In this document: piece by piece, positions 17,290-27,384 of the stretch
Layout of the letters: each line of letters starts with the position of its first letter
Numbering within the stretch: the first letter of the stretch is position 1
Made by a program: the position numbers and the translations under genes
DNA from: Sporosarcina ureilytica
Lineage (GTDB): Bacteria > Bacillota > Bacilli > Bacillales_A > Planococcaceae
Direction: 5' to 3'
DNA: 64,000 nucleotides
NCBI RefSeq assembly: GCF_001753205.1
Contig: NZ_CP017560.1
Span: 1,302,001-1,366,000 of the forward strand
Notes under the pieces: model-generated
Told to the model about the DNA's origin: nothing
What the model saw: the letters and a program-made list of their open reading frames with translations, nothing else
Databases searched by the model: none

Positions 17290-18222
17290 ATGGAGATGTT
17301 AAAGAAAGATATCCTGTTTGTAGGGGGAAAAGGCGGCGTTGGAAAATCAACTTCAGCTGCAGCAATCGCATTAAAGAGTGCACAAGAAGGGTATAAAACA
17401 TTATTAATTTCTACAGATCCAGCACATAACGTCGGCGATATTTTTGAAACGAAAATCGGCGGTAAAACGACAGAAGTCTCAAAGAATTTATATGCCCTTG
17501 AAATTGATCCTGAATTAGAAACTGAAAATTATATAAAAAGCGTGAAGGAAAACATTAAAGGCGTCGTTAAATCTGCTATGATGGAAGAAGTACATCGTCA
17601 GTTGGATACAGCAAAAGCATCGCCAGGAGCAGATGAAGCGGCGTTATTCGATAGATTAATAAACATCATCTTGGAAGAACGTACGCATTTCGATAAACTG
17701 ATTTTTGATACAGCACCCACGGGTCACACAATCCGTCTCCTATCTTTACCTGAATTAATGGGCGTTTGGATTAAAGGACTGCTTGAAAAACGAAGAACGA
17801 CGAATGAAAATTATTCGAGATTAATTAATGACGGCGAACCTGTGGAAGATCCCATTTATGATGTATTGCGTGTAAGACAAGCCCGTTTTTCCAAAGCACG
17901 TGAAATATTGCTAGATGAATTGCAAACAGGCTTTATATTCGTTCTCAATCCCGAGCGCTTACCCATTTTAGAAACAAAAAAAGCAATTGAACTGCTAAGC
18001 AATTATGATTTACAGGTGTCTACACTCATTGTGAATAAAGTATTACCAGATGATGTAGATGGAGATTTCATGATTGAACGTAAAAAACATGAGAAACAAT
18101 ATATTGATAAAATAGAAGAAACATTTTCTGAGCAAAAATTACTGTATATACCACTATTCTCCAAAGACATTGTGAGTAGAAAACAATTAACGCTTTATAG
18201 TCATTATTTTGAGGAAGGATGA
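17290..18222 (+). CDS. ArsA/Get3-family ATPase
   Basis: Single-domain, 310-residue ATPase of the ArsA/Get3 branch of the SIMIBI class. Deviant Walker A GKGGVGKST at 13-21, STDPAHNVGD (switch region and ADP-contact motif) near 40-50, and DTAPTGHTIRLLSLPE from Asp140. Arsenite pumps carry two fused copies and ars operons; neither arsB nor arsR is present, so arsenite transport is doubtful. More likely it handles a client protein or metal together with the cory-CC-star partner upstream. Its stop overlaps the start region of the following oxidoreductase gene. Confidence 0.88.
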   Translation: MEMLKKDILFVGGKGGVGKSTSAAAIALKSAQEGYKTLLISTDPAHNVGDIFETKIGGKTTEVSKNLYALEIDPELETENYIKSVKENIKGVVKSAMMEEVHRQLDTAKASPGADEAALFDRLINIILEERTHFDKLIFDTAPTGHTIRLLSLPELMGVWIKGLLEKRRTTNENYSRLINDGEPVEDPIYDVLRVRQARFSKAREILLDELQTGFIFVLNPERLPILETKKAIELLSNYDLQVSTLIVNKVLPDDVDGDFMIERKKHEKQYIDKIEETFSEQKLLYIPLFSKDIVSRKQLTLYSHYFEEG

Positions 18223-18227
18223 GGCAA

Positions 18228-19214
18228 GTGAAAGCTTTTGTGCATGAGTTTGGTCAATTGAAAATTAAGGGAATGGAAGTCCCGACTGCAAGTGACGGAG
18301 AAGTCGTTGTTGCACTTAGGACCGCTGGCTTAAATCGACGTGATCTATATATCCCAAATCGTCGAGGAGACGAAGCAGGGGCCCTCATTTTAGGTTCTGA
18401 TGGGGCAGGGGTTATTGAGGCGATTGGTGAAGGCGTTACAAATGTTTCAGTAGGTGATGAAGTGATGATTAACCCGGCACTTCGTTGGAATGAAAACAGC
18501 GTTGCACCGCCAAAAGAGTTTGATATTTTAGGGATGCCGGATAACGGGACATTTGCAGAAAAAATTGTATTGTCGGCGGAACAAGTAGAAAGAAAACCGG
18601 AATATCTTACTTGGGAAGAGGCCGGGGTTGTCGCGTTAGCTGGCTTAACGGGATATCGCGCTTTGTTTACAAAAGGTAAATTACAAGCTGGAGAGACGGT
18701 CTTCATTCCAGGTGCAGGAAGCGGAGTTGCGACGTATTTAATTTCATTCGCTAAAAATATTGGAGCACGCGTGATTGTAACATCTCGAAGTGAAGATAAA
18801 CGTAGACAAGCATTAGCATTAGGCGCCGATATTGCGCTCGATACGAACGAAGATTGGGGACTAGCGTTAGCGGAAGAAACGATAGATCTCGTAATCGATA
18901 GTGTAGGACGTGCAACATTTAACCGTTCTTTAGACATCTTGAAAAAGGGCGGGCGAATTGTCGTCTTTGGCGCGACAACTGAAGATACGGTGGATTTAGA
19001 TTTACGGAACTTCTTTTACAGCCAGTTCCAATTACTTGGTTCAACAATGGGAAGCCGTGAGGAATTGCGTGAGATGATTGCACATATTGAAAAATATGAA
19101 ACACGTCCAGTCCTTGATAAAGTATTCGATCTTCAAGACGCGGCTGAAGCGTTTCGTTATTTAGAAGAGAGCAAAAACTTTGGGAAGATTGCTTTGCGAA
19201 TTAATGCCAATTGA
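18228..19214 (+). CDS. MDR-family zinc-independent alcohol dehydrogenase/quinone oxidoreductase
   Basis: Medium-chain dehydrogenase/reductase of 328 residues. GroES-like N-terminal domain (MKAFVHEFGQLKIKGMEV, LNRRDLYIPNR, LGSDGAGVIEAIGEGV) and Rossmann NADP-binding domain with GAGSGVATYLISFAKNIGA near 165-180 and TSRSEDKRRQALALGAD. The structural-zinc cysteines are absent, pointing to a quinone-oxidoreductase or enoyl-reductase type; the substrate cannot be told. I chose GTG 18228 (GGATGAGG 5 nt upstream, protein begins MKAFVHE); an ATG at 18219 overlaps the arsA-like stop as ATGA. Third gene of the cory-CC-star operon. Confidence 0.88.
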   Translation: MKAFVHEFGQLKIKGMEVPTASDGEVVVALRTAGLNRRDLYIPNRRGDEAGALILGSDGAGVIEAIGEGVTNVSVGDEVMINPALRWNENSVAPPKEFDILGMPDNGTFAEKIVLSAEQVERKPEYLTWEEAGVVALAGLTGYRALFTKGKLQAGETVFIPGAGSGVATYLISFAKNIGARVIVTSRSEDKRRQALALGADIALDTNEDWGLALAEETIDLVIDSVGRATFNRSLDILKKGGRIVVFGATTEDTVDLDLRNFFYSQFQLLGSTMGSREELREMIAHIEKYETRPVLDKVFDLQDAAEAFRYLEESKNFGKIALRINAN

Positions 19215-19285
19215 TAACAGGTTCACTTAAGTGTTAAATCAAAACCAGAAAAATATTCACAGACACAACACAGTAGATAAGCTCG

Positions 19286-19332
19286 AAAAGAAGGATAGGT
19301 AAGCAGTTAAACTGCATAACCTATCCTCTTTT
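19286..19332. terminator. Bidirectional terminator
   Basis: AAAAGAAGGATAGGT pairs with ACCTATCCTCTTTT (one mismatch), with an inner GCAGTTAAACTGC palindrome. A-run on one side and T-run on the other fit use by both the oxidoreductase operon and the convergent minus-strand operon. Confidence 0.85.
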
Positions 19333-19345
19333 GTACGCTAATCCT

Positions 19346-19516
19346 TTAAATGTCCAGCTTGTTTGTTGAGGTTTTTAATGTTTGCGTAGAATCAAGATAA
19401 ATGTCTAAAAATGTACCATCAGTAAATTTGATTACTACTGCACTAGGCGTAATCGCAACATCTTCCACTGTCAATCCTTTCAGTTTTTCAGGTGAAACTG
19501 TATAGTTATTCTCCAT
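19346..19516 (-). CDS. Small hypothetical protein downstream of tyrosine phenol-lyase
   Basis: 56-residue frame starting at ATG (19516) with AAGGGAC about 8-10 nt upstream on the minus strand; that site overlaps the end of the lyase gene, whose stop is only 19 nt away, so translation is probably coupled. Sequence begins MENNYTVSPEKLKGLTVED and has a compact beta-rich look (VAITPSAVVIKFTDGTFLDIYLD). No signal peptide, helix or known motif. I do not recognise the family. Confidence 0.65.
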   Translation of the reverse strand: MENNYTVSPEKLKGLTVEDVAITPSAVVIKFTDGTFLDIYLDSTQTLKTSTNKLDI

Positions 19517-19535
19517 TTTATAAAGTCCCTTCAGT

Positions 19536-20966
<1,431 letters not shown>

Positions 20967-21126
20967 TCAACCCCTTTTAAAATGATTCCGTCTCTATTAA
21001 TATATATGTTAGTAATAGTTGGACAATTATCAGACCTGTCGGAGATTGTTCACATTTATTCATAAATTTCACGGTATTCTAGACAAAGTACGGTATAATA
21101 AAAGAAAAAGCTGGGGGACGATATTC

Positions 21127-22806
21127 ATGACTGAGAAGATTATGCCATTGACAGATTTAGAAATTGCTAAACAAGTAGACATGAGGTCAATTTGGGACAT
21201 TGCAAAGCGTGCAGATATTCCAGAAGACGCAATCGAACCTTATGGCAAATTTAAGGCCAAAATTGACCCGACAAAAATTAAAGCAAAGAAAAAGCAAGGA
21301 AAAGTCATTCTTGTCACAGCAATTAGTCCAACACCAGCTGGAGAAGGTAAGTCGACAGTCACTGTTGGTTTGGCGGATGCGCTTACAAAGCTTGACAAAA
21401 ATACGATGATTGCATTACGTGAACCATCACTAGGACCTGTTATGGGAATGAAAGGCGGAGCAACAGGTGGCGGATACGCACAAGTTGTCCCAATGGAAGA
21501 TATCAACCTACACTTTACTGGTGATATTCATGCAATTACAACGGCCAATAACGCATTAAGTGCATTCATCGATAATCATATTCATAGAGGCAATGACCTT
21601 CGTATCGATCCGCGCAGGATTACATGGAAACGTGTATTAGATATGAATGACCGAGCGTTAAGACAAGTCACCATTGGATTGGGCGGTCCAGCACAAGGGG
21701 TTCCCCGAGAAGATGGTTTTGATATTACGGTTGCTTCAGAAATTATGGCGATATTTTGTTTGGCAACAGATTTGTCAGACTTGAAAGAAAGGTTATCACG
21801 TATTGTTATCGGTTATACGTATGACAAAGAACCCGTAACTGTTCAAGATTTAGGTGTTGAAGGGGCACTTACGTTGTTATTGAAAGAAGCATTTAAGCCC
21901 AATTTGGTGCAAACGATTGAGGGTACCCCGGCCCTTATTCACGGTGGACCGTTTGCCAATATTGCACACGGATGTAACTCCTTAGTTGCAACGAATATGG
22001 CAAGAAACTTAGCTGACTATGTTGTAACGGAAGCAGGGTTTGGTTCAGACTTAGGTGCGGAAAAGTTTATGAATATAAAAGCAAGAAATGGAGCATTTTC
22101 ACCGGAAGCTGTTGTCGTTGTAGCGACTGTTCGTGCGCTTAAAATGCACGGTGGAATTTCAAGAGACGCCTTACAAGCGGAAAATGAAGATGCTGTGTTA
22201 AGAGGACTCGTTAATTTAGCGAAGCATATTGAAACTGTTCGAACGTTTGGTGTTGAACCAATCGTTTCTGTGAATCGATTTATTACCGATACGAGTGCGG
22301 AGATTGAAGCGATTCTGTCATGGTGTCAGAAGCATAATGTTCGAGTCGCAATAACCGATGTATGGGAAAACGGAGGAGAAGGCGGTTTAGCGTTAGCAAA
22401 GGAAGTATTAGAAGTCGTAGAGAGCGAAAATCACTTTGCTCATTTATATGATGTAGAAGAATCTGTCAGAACGAAAGTAGGAAAAATCGTTCAACAAGTC
22501 TATGGCGGAAAAGATGTCATTTTCACGGATGAAGCCATGCGCGATTTACAAATGATTGAACAGAATGGCTGGAATATATTACCGATTTGTATGGCGAAAA
22601 CACAATATTCCTTTTCCGACGACCCTAAATTATTAGGGAGACCCGAAGCATTTTCAATTACCATAAGGGAAATTATACCGAAATTAGGTGCAGGTTTTCT
22701 AGTTTGTTTAACAGGTGATATTATGACAATGCCTGGTTTACCCGCACAACCTGCCGCGTTGAATATGGATGTTGATGTTGATGGAAACGCAATTGGATTG
22801 ATTTGA
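21127..22806 (+). CDS. fhs: Formate-tetrahydrofolate ligase
   Basis: ATP-dependent synthesis of 10-formyltetrahydrofolate from formate and THF, feeding one-carbon metabolism. 559 residues from ATG 21127 after GGGGGA; an upstream extension of the frame lacks a ribosome site. P-loop-like [15 protein letters not shown] near residue 64-78, then [23 protein letters not shown] and the C-terminal [15 protein letters not shown], all family signatures. It is divergent from the lyase gene and ends at a strong terminator. purU at 58.4 kb would run the reverse direction, releasing formate. Confidence 0.96.
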   Translation: MTEKIMPLTDLEIAKQVDMRSIWDIAKRADIPEDAIEPYGKFKAKIDPTKIKAKKKQGKVILVTAISPTPAGEGKSTVTVGLADALTKLDKNTMIALREPSLGPVMGMKGGATGGGYAQVVPMEDINLHFTGDIHAITTANNALSAFIDNHIHRGNDLRIDPRRITWKRVLDMNDRALRQVTIGLGGPAQGVPREDGFDITVASEIMAIFCLATDLSDLKERLSRIVIGYTYDKEPVTVQDLGVEGALTLLLKEAFKPNLVQTIEGTPALIHGGPFANIAHGCNSLVATNMARNLADYVVTEAGFGSDLGAEKFMNIKARNGAFSPEAVVVVATVRALKMHGGISRDALQAENEDAVLRGLVNLAKHIETVRTFGVEPIVSVNRFITDTSAEIEAILSWCQKHNVRVAITDVWENGGEGGLALAKEVLEVVESENHFAHLYDVEESVRTKVGKIVQQVYGGKDVIFTDEAMRDLQMIEQNGWNILPICMAKTQYSFSDDPKLLGRPEAFSITIREIIPKLGAGFLVCLTGDIMTMPGLPAQPAALNMDVDVDGNAIGLI

Positions 22807-22835
22807 TTCTCACGAATTGATTGAATAAATTTTTT

Positions 22836-22872
22836 AAAAGAGCAGGTAGCCTTTGAAGCTACCTGCTTTTTC
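22836..22872 (+). terminator. Terminator after fhs
   Basis: AAAAGAGCAGGTAGC pairs with GCTACCTGCTTTTT around CTTTGAA. Confidence 0.92.
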
Positions 22873-22966
22873 AAGAAATGAGTAGATTATGGAAATAACA
22901 GGGAAAGTGGATCATGGATGCATGGGAAAGTTGAATGGTATCCAGAAAAGAGGGAGAAAGAAACAC

Positions 22967-24460
22967 GTGAACAGATATCATAGTTTGTATTTAACAGTGG
23001 TACTCATTTGTTTTTCTTTATTCATATCTATTGCCATCGCTTCATTTGATTATCGAAAAGTTCAAGATCAACTCCGATTGAATCATGAAAATGAGATTGA
23101 CATGATTGGAGACACGGTCGTACAATCCTTGCATACGATTGACCAAGTTTATAAAATTACGGATGAAACGACTGCAAATAAAATGGAAGAAAACACGGCT
23201 ATTTTACTTGAACACTATGAACAAAATCCGTTTTTTGGGGAGTGGGATTTTGCTCAATTGAAGAAGCAATTTGGTATGGATATATTCATTATTGATGATA
23301 ACAACATAGTGATACATAGTAGCTTTGAACAAGATCTTGGTTTAGATTTTGATGAATGTTGTGGTTCATTTGGCAAACGTCTCCACGAAAGGAGAATAAG
23401 TGGTGATTTTTACCATGATGGGATGGATATTCATCAAGCGACTGGAGAAATAAAAAAGTTTAGTTATATGGCAACGCCAGATCGAAAATATTTACTGGAA
23501 CTCAGTGCATCACTAGAAAATGACAATATATTTAATCGGTTTAACTTTTTAGAAACGATTGCTCAGTTGGAAAAAGATTATGCACCCATACATTCGATTC
23601 ATGTTTATAGTCCAAATGGCATTATTCTTGGGTATACAGATAAAGATGGAAAGTCGAAAGAAGTTTTAGATGACATGCGTCCTGTTTTTTTAGAAGCGCG
23701 AAGGACGGGTGAACCGAAAGAAGCAGTCAGGACGGAAGAACAAGGCATCGTGACCTATCGCTATATCCCTTATGTGGCGGATGCGGACCAAGAACTTCCT
23801 ATGAGAAGGATTGTCGAAATTGTTTATAATGAAGCCGAATTGGAAGGGTTACTAAAATTTTATCGAGATGAATTTATTTACCAACAGTTAATTATTGTAA
23901 TAGCTGTCATTTTATTAGCAATTATTATTGGTAGATTAATCGCGAAGCCAATTCACCTGGCCTTACATGATAGTTTAACAGGCTTGAAAAATCGAGCTGC
24001 ATTTGAAATGGAGATAAGGAAAAGATTAAGTAGGAAACATGAACATGTCGCGTTAATGATGATAGATATGGATAATTTTAAACAAGTAAATGATCGGCTA
24101 GGACATGCTGAAGGGGATCGTATATTAGTCGAGACAGCGAAAATCATTCAAAAAGTTGTCGGTGATAAAAACGTTGTGGCAAGAATCGGCGGTGATGAAT
24201 TTGTTGTTGTTTATTCCAATGTAACGCGAGAGGAACAGACAAAAATAGCATCCTCATTAATTCAAAAGTTAAACGAAGTATACAAAGAGTTAAACGAACA
24301 GCTTCATGCTGAAGTTTCCATTAGTATCGGAATTGCGTATGCAACAAACAATGAACAGTTGGAAACATTGTATAATCGAGCGGATAAAGCGCTTTATTGT
24401 GCAAAAGAAAATGGCAAGAATCAGTATAGATATTACGAGACGACTATGAATGCATACTAG
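22967..24460 (+). CDS. Membrane-bound diguanylate cyclase (GGDEF)
   Basis: Two helices (YLTVVLICFSLFISIAIAS near the N-terminus and QLIIVIAVILLAIIIGRLIA near 310) enclose an extracytoplasmic sensor domain of about 270 residues, followed by a C-terminal GGDEF domain: DSLTGLKNRAAFE, MIDMDNFKQVNDRLGHAEGD, and the intact active site GGDEF at 408-412. It should make cyclic di-GMP. The sensor contains a Cys pair (DECCGSFG). No EAL domain. I prefer GTG 22967 (GAGGGAG 10 nt upstream, 497 residues) over ATG 22889, which has no ribosome site. The signal sensed is unknown. Confidence 0.88.
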   Translation: MNRYHSLYLTVVLICFSLFISIAIASFDYRKVQDQLRLNHENEIDMIGDTVVQSLHTIDQVYKITDETTANKMEENTAILLEHYEQNPFFGEWDFAQLKKQFGMDIFIIDDNNIVIHSSFEQDLGLDFDECCGSFGKRLHERRISGDFYHDGMDIHQATGEIKKFSYMATPDRKYLLELSASLENDNIFNRFNFLETIAQLEKDYAPIHSIHVYSPNGIILGYTDKDGKSKEVLDDMRPVFLEARRTGEPKEAVRTEEQGIVTYRYIPYVADADQELPMRRIVEIVYNEAELEGLLKFYRDEFIYQQLIIVIAVILLAIIIGRLIAKPIHLALHDSLTGLKNRAAFEMEIRKRLSRKHEHVALMMIDMDNFKQVNDRLGHAEGDRILVETAKIIQKVVGDKNVVARIGGDEFVVVYSNVTREEQTKIASSLIQKLNEVYKELNEQLHAEVSISIGIAYATNNEQLETLYNRADKALYCAKENGKNQYRYYETTMNAY

Positions 24461-24487
24461 CGAATAAATCGTTAGTATGTTTTTTAA
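24452..24487 (+). terminator. Terminator overlapping the end of the diguanylate cyclase gene
   Basis: GCATACTAGCGA pairs with TCGTTAGTATG (one mismatch), loop ATAAA, followed by TTTTTT; the left arm includes the last codons and the stop. Confidence 0.8.
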
Positions 24488-24664
24488 TCCCTAAAAATCA
24501 TTATGATGCAAGAAAAGCTAATGGAAGAATGAAATCAATTCGTATGGAGTACTTATATAATAATGAGAGATGAAAGTCATTTTTCGTGAAATGGCTATTG
24601 CATGCTAGTTTAGGAATTCAGTGTTCGATTTTAATCGGATGATAAACAAAAAGGGGGATGGGAA

Positions 24665-25135
24665 ATGGTAAAAGAAGACGATGATTTTTTGGTAAGGGAA
24701 AAACAAAAAGAGGCTAACATGAAAGTAGAAAGAAAAGAAGGAGAGCCAACGCAAGCATTCAAGGGGGCTTCTATTGCGGCACTTATTATTGGAATGTCAG
24801 CTTATTTACTAGGTCTGTATAACGCGGCCATGGAACTGAATGAGAAGGGCTATTACTTTGCAGTGCTCATATTTGGACTCTATGCGTCTATATCTTTGCA
24901 AAAAGCAGTGAGAGATAAAGAAGAGGGAGTCCCCGTGACGAATATTTACTATGGGATTAGCTGGTTTGCCATGATTATCGCAATCCTATTAATGGCGATT
25001 GGGTTATACAATGCAGGAAGTATTATTTTAAGTGAAAAAGGTTTTTATGCGATGGCATTTGTATTAAGTATATTTGCAGCAATTACTGTCCAGAAAAATG
25101 TAAGAGATACAAAAAGTGCTAAAGAAATAGAGTGA
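24665..25135 (+). CDS. YiaA/B two-helix-repeat membrane protein
   Basis: 156-residue membrane protein with a charged N-terminus and two copies of a YiaA/B-type helix pair: AALIIGMSAYLLGLYNAAMELNEKGYYFAVLIFGLYASISLQKAVRD and a second, similar block GISWFAMIIAILLMAIGLYNAG...EKGFYAMAFVLSIFAAITVQKNVRD (each shown only in part; copies share GLYNA, EKGxY and QKxVRD). Function unknown. Ribosome site AAAGGGGG. Ends at a terminator. Confidence 0.82.
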   Translation: MVKEDDDFLVREKQKEANMKVERKEGEPTQAFKGASIAALIIGMSAYLLGLYNAAMELNEKGYYFAVLIFGLYASISLQKAVRDKEEGVPVTNIYYGISWFAMIIAILLMAIGLYNAGSIILSEKGFYAMAFVLSIFAAITVQKNVRDTKSAKEIE

Positions 25136-25162
25136 TTGAAAAGTTGAACATGTCATAAAAAT

Positions 25163-25208
25163 AAGGCGGAATTACTTTGTGAGTTCACATAGTAATCCCG
25201 CTTTTCTC
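25163..25208 (+). terminator. Terminator after the YiaA/B gene
   Basis: GCGGAATTACT pairs with AGTAATCCCGC (one bulge), followed by TTTTC. The rest of the interval to 25468 holds no gene I can support. Confidence 0.75.
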
Positions 25209-25468
25209 ATTATAACGCTTTATCATCCACGGATTCTAACCACTCTTCAATCAAATCAACAACGGATTTTACGCAGCCACCCTTTCTGTTTGCTCTTTAA
25301 AGAAAAATTCCATACTCATCGAATGTATTTCTGCCGCGGTTCCACGCTTGCAATCAGATGATAAAGTTAACTCTTTTATTTAAATTTAACCAAGGTATGA
25401 TACTTTTTGGGATACTCATGATACAATAGCTTAATTGAAACTGTATATTGGAACGAAAGGTGAGAATT

Positions 25469-25759
25469 ATGGAAATAACAGAATATATTGCAGAAAAAAT
25501 TGTAGATCCTACGGGGCTTATTAGCGGAGAACGATACGAATTTCGACTGTTCGTCATGCTGAACGAAGAGGATGAGCTCTATACTGATGCTGGAGTTGGC
25601 GTAAGGGCAATTTTAGCGGTAGATGAAGAGCAAGACCGACTCGTCGTTGCACACTTTTTTGATCGGGCAACAGATGAACCCTTTGATTTTGAATTGGAAG
25701 AAGAAGAACTTTCAACAATCCTTACATTTTGTAAAGCGCATTATCATGAAGCAGAATAA
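25469..25759 (+). CDS. Small conserved protein, possibly DUF6509
   Basis: 96-residue acidic protein from ATG 25469 (GAAAGGTGAG upstream); an upstream TTG in frame lacks a ribosome site. It begins MEITEYIAEKIVDPTGLISGERYEF, which resembles a small family common in Bacillaceae that I associate with DUF6509; it ends with an acidic helix (FELEEEELSTILTFCKAHY). No membrane helix or catalytic motif. Function unknown; family name from memory. Confidence 0.65.
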   Translation: MEITEYIAEKIVDPTGLISGERYEFRLFVMLNEEDELYTDAGVGVRAILAVDEEQDRLVVAHFFDRATDEPFDFELEEEELSTILTFCKAHYHEAE

Positions 25760-25905
25760 AAAACGCCTACCCATAGAAGTGTTGTTAAAATAAAAGAATA
25801 GAAAATAAAATAACTCTTTTTAAATCAGAATAAGTGTCTTTTTTGTTCATTTAGTAGATAATGGTCTTATGATGGTTTCGAAAGGTTATTTTTTTATTCA
25901 CCTTT

Positions 25906-25934
25906 TTTACGAAACGCGACGAAAAATTTATAAT
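25906..25934 (+). promoter_or_regulatory. Promoter of the ferredoxin-NADP reductase gene
   Basis: TTTACG at 25906-25911, 17-nt spacer, TATAAT at 25929-25934, just ahead of the GGAG ribosome site. Confidence 0.75.
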
Positions 25935-25950
25935 AACTGGAGTGTTATAT

Positions 25951-26934
25951 ATGGAGAGAGAAATTGTTGATATTACAATTATCGGGGGAGGACCGACTGG
26001 CTTATTCGCATCATTTTATGCGGGGATGAGAGAAATGTCGGTTAAGATCATCGATAGCCTTCCACAATTGGGTGGTCAACTTATTGAGCTTTATCCAGAT
26101 AAATATATATATGATGTAGGCGGTTTCCCGAAAATACTAGCGAAAGATTTTGTTGCAAATCTTGTCACACAAGCACATTATGCCAAACCGGAAATTTTAC
26201 TCGGAGAAACAGCATTATCAATTGAAAAGCATGATGATTATTTCGAGCTCAAGACAGATAAAGGTGTCCATTTAACGAGAACGATTTTACTCACAGTTGG
26301 GATTGGTGCATTCCAACCTCGTAAAATCGGTTTGAAAGAAGAGGCCGAATATGAAGGAAAAACATTACACTATGGAATTAAGGATTTAACAATTTTTAAA
26401 GATAAAAATGTTGTCGTCTGTGGTGGGGGAGATTCAGCAGTAGACTGGGCGTTAATGCTTGAGGATATTGCAGCTTCAGTGACGTTAATTCACCGTCGCG
26501 AACGTTTTACGGCACATGAAACGAGTGTCAACCAGTTAATGGATTCTAAAGTAGATGTAAAAACTTCACTTTCAATTAAAGAAATCATTGGAGACAATGG
26601 TGAAATCAACGAAATTCTGGTCGCATCTAGAGACGGCGAAGAAGAAAGAATTTCAACGGATCACGTCATTGTTAATTACGGTAATATTTCTTCATTAGGA
26701 CCATTGAAAGATTGGGGTCTTGAAATGGAACGTAACTCCATCTTGGTCAATACGAAAATGGAAACAAATATTGAAGGGATTTACGCTGCAGGGGATGTCA
26801 CAACGTTTGACGGCAAAGTAAAGTTAATCGCCGTTGGACTTGGTGAAGCCCCAATTGCTGTCAACCATGCGAAAGCCTATGTAGATCCGAAAGCAAGACT
26901 ACAACCACTACACAGCACAAGTGTTTTTAGTTAA
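25951..26934 (+). CDS. Ferredoxin-NADP(+) reductase, thioredoxin-reductase-like (YumC type)
   Basis: FAD flavoprotein of 327 residues that moves electrons between NADPH and ferredoxin/flavodoxin. FAD-binding GGGPTGLFASFYAGMR near residue 12 and NADP-binding GGGDSAVDWALML near 160; second FAD motif GIYAAGDVTTFDGKVKLIAVGLGEA. It lacks the CxxC of true thioredoxin reductases, and the C-terminal tail (HSTSVFS) is typical of the YumC/YcgT group. Start ATG 25951 after GGAGTG. Confidence 0.94.
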   Translation: MEREIVDITIIGGGPTGLFASFYAGMREMSVKIIDSLPQLGGQLIELYPDKYIYDVGGFPKILAKDFVANLVTQAHYAKPEILLGETALSIEKHDDYFELKTDKGVHLTRTILLTVGIGAFQPRKIGLKEEAEYEGKTLHYGIKDLTIFKDKNVVVCGGGDSAVDWALMLEDIAASVTLIHRRERFTAHETSVNQLMDSKVDVKTSLSIKEIIGDNGEINEILVASRDGEEERISTDHVIVNYGNISSLGPLKDWGLEMERNSILVNTKMETNIEGIYAAGDVTTFDGKVKLIAVGLGEAPIAVNHAKAYVDPKARLQPLHSTSVFS

Positions 26935-26983
26935 TGATATGTGATTCTCATTTGTAATGATGTGAATGAATCAAATTTTAAAG

Positions 26984-27020
26984 GACCACCCAGAAATAAA
27001 CGGGTGGTCCAATTTTTTAT
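26984..27020 (+). terminator. Terminator after the ferredoxin-NADP reductase gene
   Basis: GGACCACCC pairs perfectly with GGGTGGTCC, followed by AATTTTTTA. Confidence 0.9.
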
Positions 27021-27116
27021 TTTCTATCTGTTAACAGAATGAATTTCATTATTTTTAATTTTGGAACTGGATACGATATTATAATAAATTCACTTTAAAT
27101 TATTCATGGTATCTTC

Positions 27117-27325
27117 GTTGATTGTAGTGGAGGGCGGCGACTGCGTGCTCTCAAACGCTTCGCTTTTTGGTCGCAAAAGCCGTTCTTCGTAACGGCTCTT
27201 CCTGTGGGATTAGCAGGGAAAAAGGTAGTTCACTTTTTCCTAGGTAAGACCCCGCAGGGAGCGAAGCGACTGAGGAGGCTTACCGCCGGCCCCACGGAAA
27301 GCGTCCGCCCGGAACGGAAATCAAC
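27117..27325 (+). repeat. Interspersed repeat, copy 2
   Basis: Same element as 11806-11990, in the same orientation, but 24 bp longer: where copy 1 has ACCGGA, copy 2 carries about 30 bases containing a self-complementary GGGAAAAAG...CTTTTTCC hairpin. Ends and GC-rich core are nearly identical. Confidence 0.85.
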
Positions 27326-27384
27326 ATTATTAAGGTTAATCTCAAGATAGTAATTGAATTTTGAAATTAAATGAAAAAGAAATA

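Noticed and set aside
17290-18222. Arsenite efflux ATPase reading of the ArsA-like gene
   Set aside because: Single ATPase domain, and no arsB, arsR, arsC or arsD nearby; Get3-like client handling is the safer reading.
18254-18937. 227-residue minus-strand frame inside the MDR oxidoreductase gene
   Set aside because: Ser/Pro-rich shadow of a clear enzyme gene on the other strand; no ribosome site.
25179-25361. Small frames on both strands between the YiaA/B gene and the DUF6509-like gene
   Set aside because: The forward frame starts in a terminator. The minus strand has an appealing stretch (KGGCVKSVVDLIEEWLESVD) but no start or ribosome site in its frame and a stop just before it; at most a decayed gene remnant.
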